Below, in pieces: positions 13,362 to 15,471 of a stretch of 15,471 nucleotides of DNA. The DNA comes from SIG607 sp045605385 (lineage in GTDB: Bacteria; Bacillota; Clostridia; Oscillospirales; Acutalibacteraceae), in assembly GCA_045605385.1 (NCBI GenBank), contig JAZUPW010000051.1, positions 1-15,471 on the forward strand. Reading direction: 5' to 3'. Under the pieces are notes generated by a model. That model made no database searches. It had not been told where the DNA came from and saw only the letters and a program-made list of their open reading frames with translations. Each line of letters starts with the position of its first letter. Position 1 is the first letter of the stretch. A program made the position numbers and the translations under genes.

Positions 13362-14777
13362 ATGGAAGAAAAAGAAGTTTTTGAACTATACGAAGATGAA
13401 GCAGTTCTTGAAAACCGTAATTACAGCGAAGAAATATTAGAGTTAATAAGAAGCCAAAAACCCGATAGTGAAATTGCCGAAGGTCTTGCAGATTATCACG
13501 ATAACGATATTGCGGCGGCTATTGAGTTTTTAAGCGAAGATGAACGAAAAAAACTTTATAATGCGCTTGGTAACGAAGCGGTTTCAGATATCTTTGCTTA
13601 TCTTGATGACGTTGAAGTTTATATTGAAGAACTTGACGTAAACACCGCGGCTGACGTTATTGAAGAAATGGATGCCGACGATGCGGTTGACCTTCTGGAA
13701 GAACTTGACGAAGAAAAACGAAAAGAACTTTTAGAACTTATTGAACCCGAAGCCAAAGAAGATATTGAACTTATTGATTCTTACGGTGAGGATGAATTCG
13801 GTAGTATAATGACTACTAATTTTATTACAATATCTAAAGATATTACCGTAAAGCAAGCAATGCGTCAGTTAATTTCTCAAGCCGCAGAAAACGATAACAT
13901 TTCTACAATTTACGTGCTTGATAACGATGATTCATTTTACGGTGCAATTGAACTTAAAAGTCTTATAATTGCCCGTCCCGACACAAGCCTTGAATCACTA
14001 ATAATTACATCTTACCCCTTTGTTTACGATACCGAAAGCATTAGCGAAACAATTGATACTCTGCGCGAATATTCAGAAGATTCTATTCCTGTATTGTCAA
14101 GCGAAACCAAAACCGTTATAGGCGTTGTAACAAGTCAGGATATGGTTGAAATCGTAGATGAAGAAATGAGCGAAGACTACGCGAAACTTGCAGGTCTTAC
14201 AGAAGAGGAAGATTTAGACGAGCCGCTTACCATGAGTATGAAAAAGCGTATTCCTTGGCTTGTTGTTCTGCTTATTTTAGGTCTTGGCATTTCAAGTGTA
14301 ATAGGTGTTTTTGAAAACGTAGTTAAGGAACTAAGCATAATTGTCTGCTTCCAGTCACTAATACTCGGTATGGCGGGCAACACAGGTACACAGTCACTTG
14401 CCGTTACTATCAGAGTGCTTATGAATTCCTCCCTTACCGCCAAAGAACGCTTTGCGCTTATATTCAAAGAAATCCGCATAGGCTTTTTAAACGGCGCAGT
14501 GTTAGGACTGATATCGTTTATTATAACAAGTTTTTACATTCACTTTTTAAAGTCAGAAGTATGGAGTTTTGCTTTTTCAGTAGCAGGCTGTGTTGCGCTA
14601 TCCCTTATATGCGCCATGATAATAGCAAGTTTTTCGGGCACCGCAATACCGCTTACTCTAAAAAGGCTGAAAATAGACCCCGCCGTAGCATCAGGCCCCC
14701 TCATCACCACCATAAACGACTTCGTTTCGGTAATAATCTATTACGGCCTCGCGTGGGTATTGCTTATCAATATATGA
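13362..14777 (+). CDS. mgtE: Magnesium transporter MgtE
   Basis: A 471-residue inner-membrane Mg2+ channel. Residues about 20-135 are the acidic helical MgtE N domain (many DD, EE and LLEEL repeats), and 140-265 a CBS pair that closes the channel when it binds cytoplasmic Mg2+. Five membrane helices follow from about 297. G-N-T-G-T-Q-S (339-345) and P-L-T-L-K-R-L-K-I-D-P (430-440) are family signatures. In T-T-I-N-D the Asp453 matches the selectivity residue Asp432 of Thermus MgtE. Length is normal. It has its own promoter and an elaborate leader with a 22-codon peptide and terminator, so expression is likely controlled by translation of that leader, plausibly in response to Mg2+. A terminator follows at once. 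Confidence 0.95.
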   Translation: MEEKEVFELYEDEAVLENRNYSEEILELIRSQKPDSEIAEGLADYHDNDIAAAIEFLSEDERKKLYNALGNEAVSDIFAYLDDVEVYIEELDVNTAADVIEEMDADDAVDLLEELDEEKRKELLELIEPEAKEDIELIDSYGEDEFGSIMTTNFITISKDITVKQAMRQLISQAAENDNISTIYVLDNDDSFYGAIELKSLIIARPDTSLESLIITSYPFVYDTESISETIDTLREYSEDSIPVLSSETKTVIGVVTSQDMVEIVDEEMSEDYAKLAGLTEEEDLDEPLTMSMKKRIPWLVVLLILGLGISSVIGVFENVVKELSIIVCFQSLILGMAGNTGTQSLAVTIRVLMNSSLTAKERFALIFKEIRIGFLNGAVLGLISFIITSFYIHFLKSEVWSFAFSVAGCVALSLICAMIIASFSGTAIPLTLKRLKIDPAVASGPLITTINDFVSVIIYYGLAWVLLINI

Positions 14778-14809
14778 AAAAAGTCAACCGAACATTCGGT
14801 TGACTTTTT
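14778..14809 (+). terminator. Terminator of mgtE
   Basis: The stem GTCAACCG/CGGTTGAC (14783-14790, 14797-14804) is extended by A-T pairs and followed by five Ts (14805-14809). It begins on the base after the mgtE stop. A run of five As on the other side could make it work weakly on the minus strand too. The 90 bases from here to the trpB stop show nothing clear. Confidence 0.92.
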
Positions 14810-14899
14810 AATTATACGGTTCAAACTTGTCTGTTAATCCTACAAGGTAATCTCCTCTTTAGAATAATTATACCTAAAGGAAATATCGCTTATTAATTT

Positions 14900-15471
14900 T
14901 TATCTTATACCGTATTTTTCAATAATGTAATCCATATCCTTATCGCCTCTGCCGGAGAGATTGATGAGTACCGACCCCTTGCCCATAGTTTTGGCGAGCT
15001 TCATAGCATAGGCAATGGCGTGAGAACTCTCGATAGCGGGAATGATACCTTCCATTCTGGAAAGGCTGAAGAAGGCGTCAATGGCTTCTTCATCGTCGAT
15101 GGTGTCGTACTTAACTCTGCCCATCTCCTGAAGGAATGCGTGCTCGGGGCCGGAGGAAGGATAGTCAAGTCCGCTTGCTACGGAGTAAACGGGAGCGGGA
15201 TCTCCGTTCTCGTCCTTCAGCATGATGCTGTTGAAGCCGTGCATGATTCCCTCTGTACCGTACTTGAGACTTGCCGCGTGGTCGCCAAGCTTCGGACCGC
15301 GTCCGAGAGGCTCGATTCCGTAGATGTCCACGGGGTCATTAAGGAAGCCTGCGAAAAGTCCTGCCGCGTTTGACCCGCCGCCCACACAGGCAACGATTGC
15401 GTTCGGGAGATGTCCCGTCATATCGATAAACTGTTCTCTCGCTTCGATACCGACAACACTCTGGAAGTCAC
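14900..15471 (-). CDS. trpB: Tryptophan synthase beta chain, C-terminal half (cut by window edge)
   Basis: TrpB condenses indole with serine to tryptophan using pyridoxal phosphate. The frame runs open to the window edge; the portion seen is about 190 residues of a usual ~395. D-F-Q-S-V-V-G-I-E-A-R-E-Q at the edge, C-V-G-G-G-S-N-A-A-G (phosphate loop for the cofactor), GLDYPSSGPEH and the final L-S-G-R-G-D-K-D are typical of the TrpA-partnered TrpB1 form. The internal ATG at 15421 is not the start. Codon use differs sharply from the other genes here: 7 of 9 Lys codons are AAG by my count, and GAG, CTC and GCC are common, whereas mgtE nearby uses mostly AAA and GAA. No trp gene or terminator lies between it and mgtE. 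Confidence 0.93.
   Translation of the reverse strand, partial: DFQSVVGIEAREQFIDMTGHLPNAIVACVGGGSNAAGLFAGFLNDPVDIYGIEPLGRGPKLGDHAASLKYGTEGIMHGFNSIMLKDENGDPAPVYSVASGLDYPSSGPEHAFLQEMGRVKYDTIDDEEAIDAFFSLSRMEGIIPAIESSHAIAYAMKLAKTMGKGSVLINLSGRGDKDMDYIIEKYGIR

Noticed and set aside
14810..14899. Small gene or RNA between mgtE and trpB
   Set aside because: A GGAG-like site on the minus strand is followed by a TTG and an immediate stop; no hairpin with a U-tract or conserved structure was seen.
14900..15421. Complete TrpB-like short gene starting at the ATG at 15421
   Set aside because: The frame continues upstream with D-F-Q-S-V-V-G-I-E-A-R-E-Q, a conserved TrpB stretch, so the ATG is internal and the gene is cut by the window edge.

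Overview
The window looks like chromosomal DNA of an AT-rich, low-GC Gram-positive bacterium, probably an uncultured gut- or rumen-type clostridium. The evidence is strong AAGGAG-type ribosome sites, an AbrB-like regulator, ZapA, MgtE, Sfp-type and GH16/GH37 genes, sigma-A-like promoters and compact U-tract terminators. No rRNA, tRNA, CRISPR array, transposase or replication origin was seen, and no gene-free stretch exceeds 300 bases.

Layout. (1) 1-1528: the 5' part of a secreted protein gene (minus strand), divergent from an AraC-family regulator (plus strand) with a textbook promoter overlaid by inverted repeats. (2) 1549-3910: a minus-strand operon, read right to left: ZIP metal transporter, MgtC/SapB-family membrane protein, Sfp-type phosphopantetheinyl transferase, a 69-residue unknown protein, terminator. 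It diverges from an AbrB-like regulator (3984-4271), and the two promoters occupy the same ~34 bp. (3) 4275-9437: four paralogous GH16 glycoside hydrolase genes on the minus strand. Two are lipoproteins sharing an unrecognised N-terminal region and two have no export signal. (4) 9459-11881: zapA, then a long U32-family protein of the rRNA/tRNA-hydroxylation type. (5) 11893-13165: a short GH37 (trehalase-family) enzyme whose promoter resembles that of the GH16 lipoprotein operon. (6) 13167-14809: the Mg2+ transporter gene mgtE behind a ~160-nt leader. (7) 14900-15471: the C-terminal part of trpB, with clearly different base composition.

The most striking element is the mgtE leader (13167-13361). 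It holds a strong ribosome site, a 22-codon open reading frame beginning Met-Asp-Pro, and a terminator whose right arm carries the mgtE ribosome site and whose U-tract runs into the mgtE ATG. An 8-nt segment inside the short reading frame (13271-13278) is perfectly complementary to the terminator's left arm (13332-13339). This gives two mutually exclusive structures. By analogy with enterobacterial MgtL, I infer a translation-dependent attenuator that senses Mg2+ through ribosome stability. It does not look like the M-box riboswitch usual in Firmicutes.

Functionally, the window combines glucan use (lipoprotein GH16 enzymes at the surface, two GH16 paralogs apparently inside the cell, a GH37 enzyme inside) with divalent-metal homeostasis (ZIP, MgtC-like, MgtE). 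All functional assignments come from reading motifs; no database search was possible.
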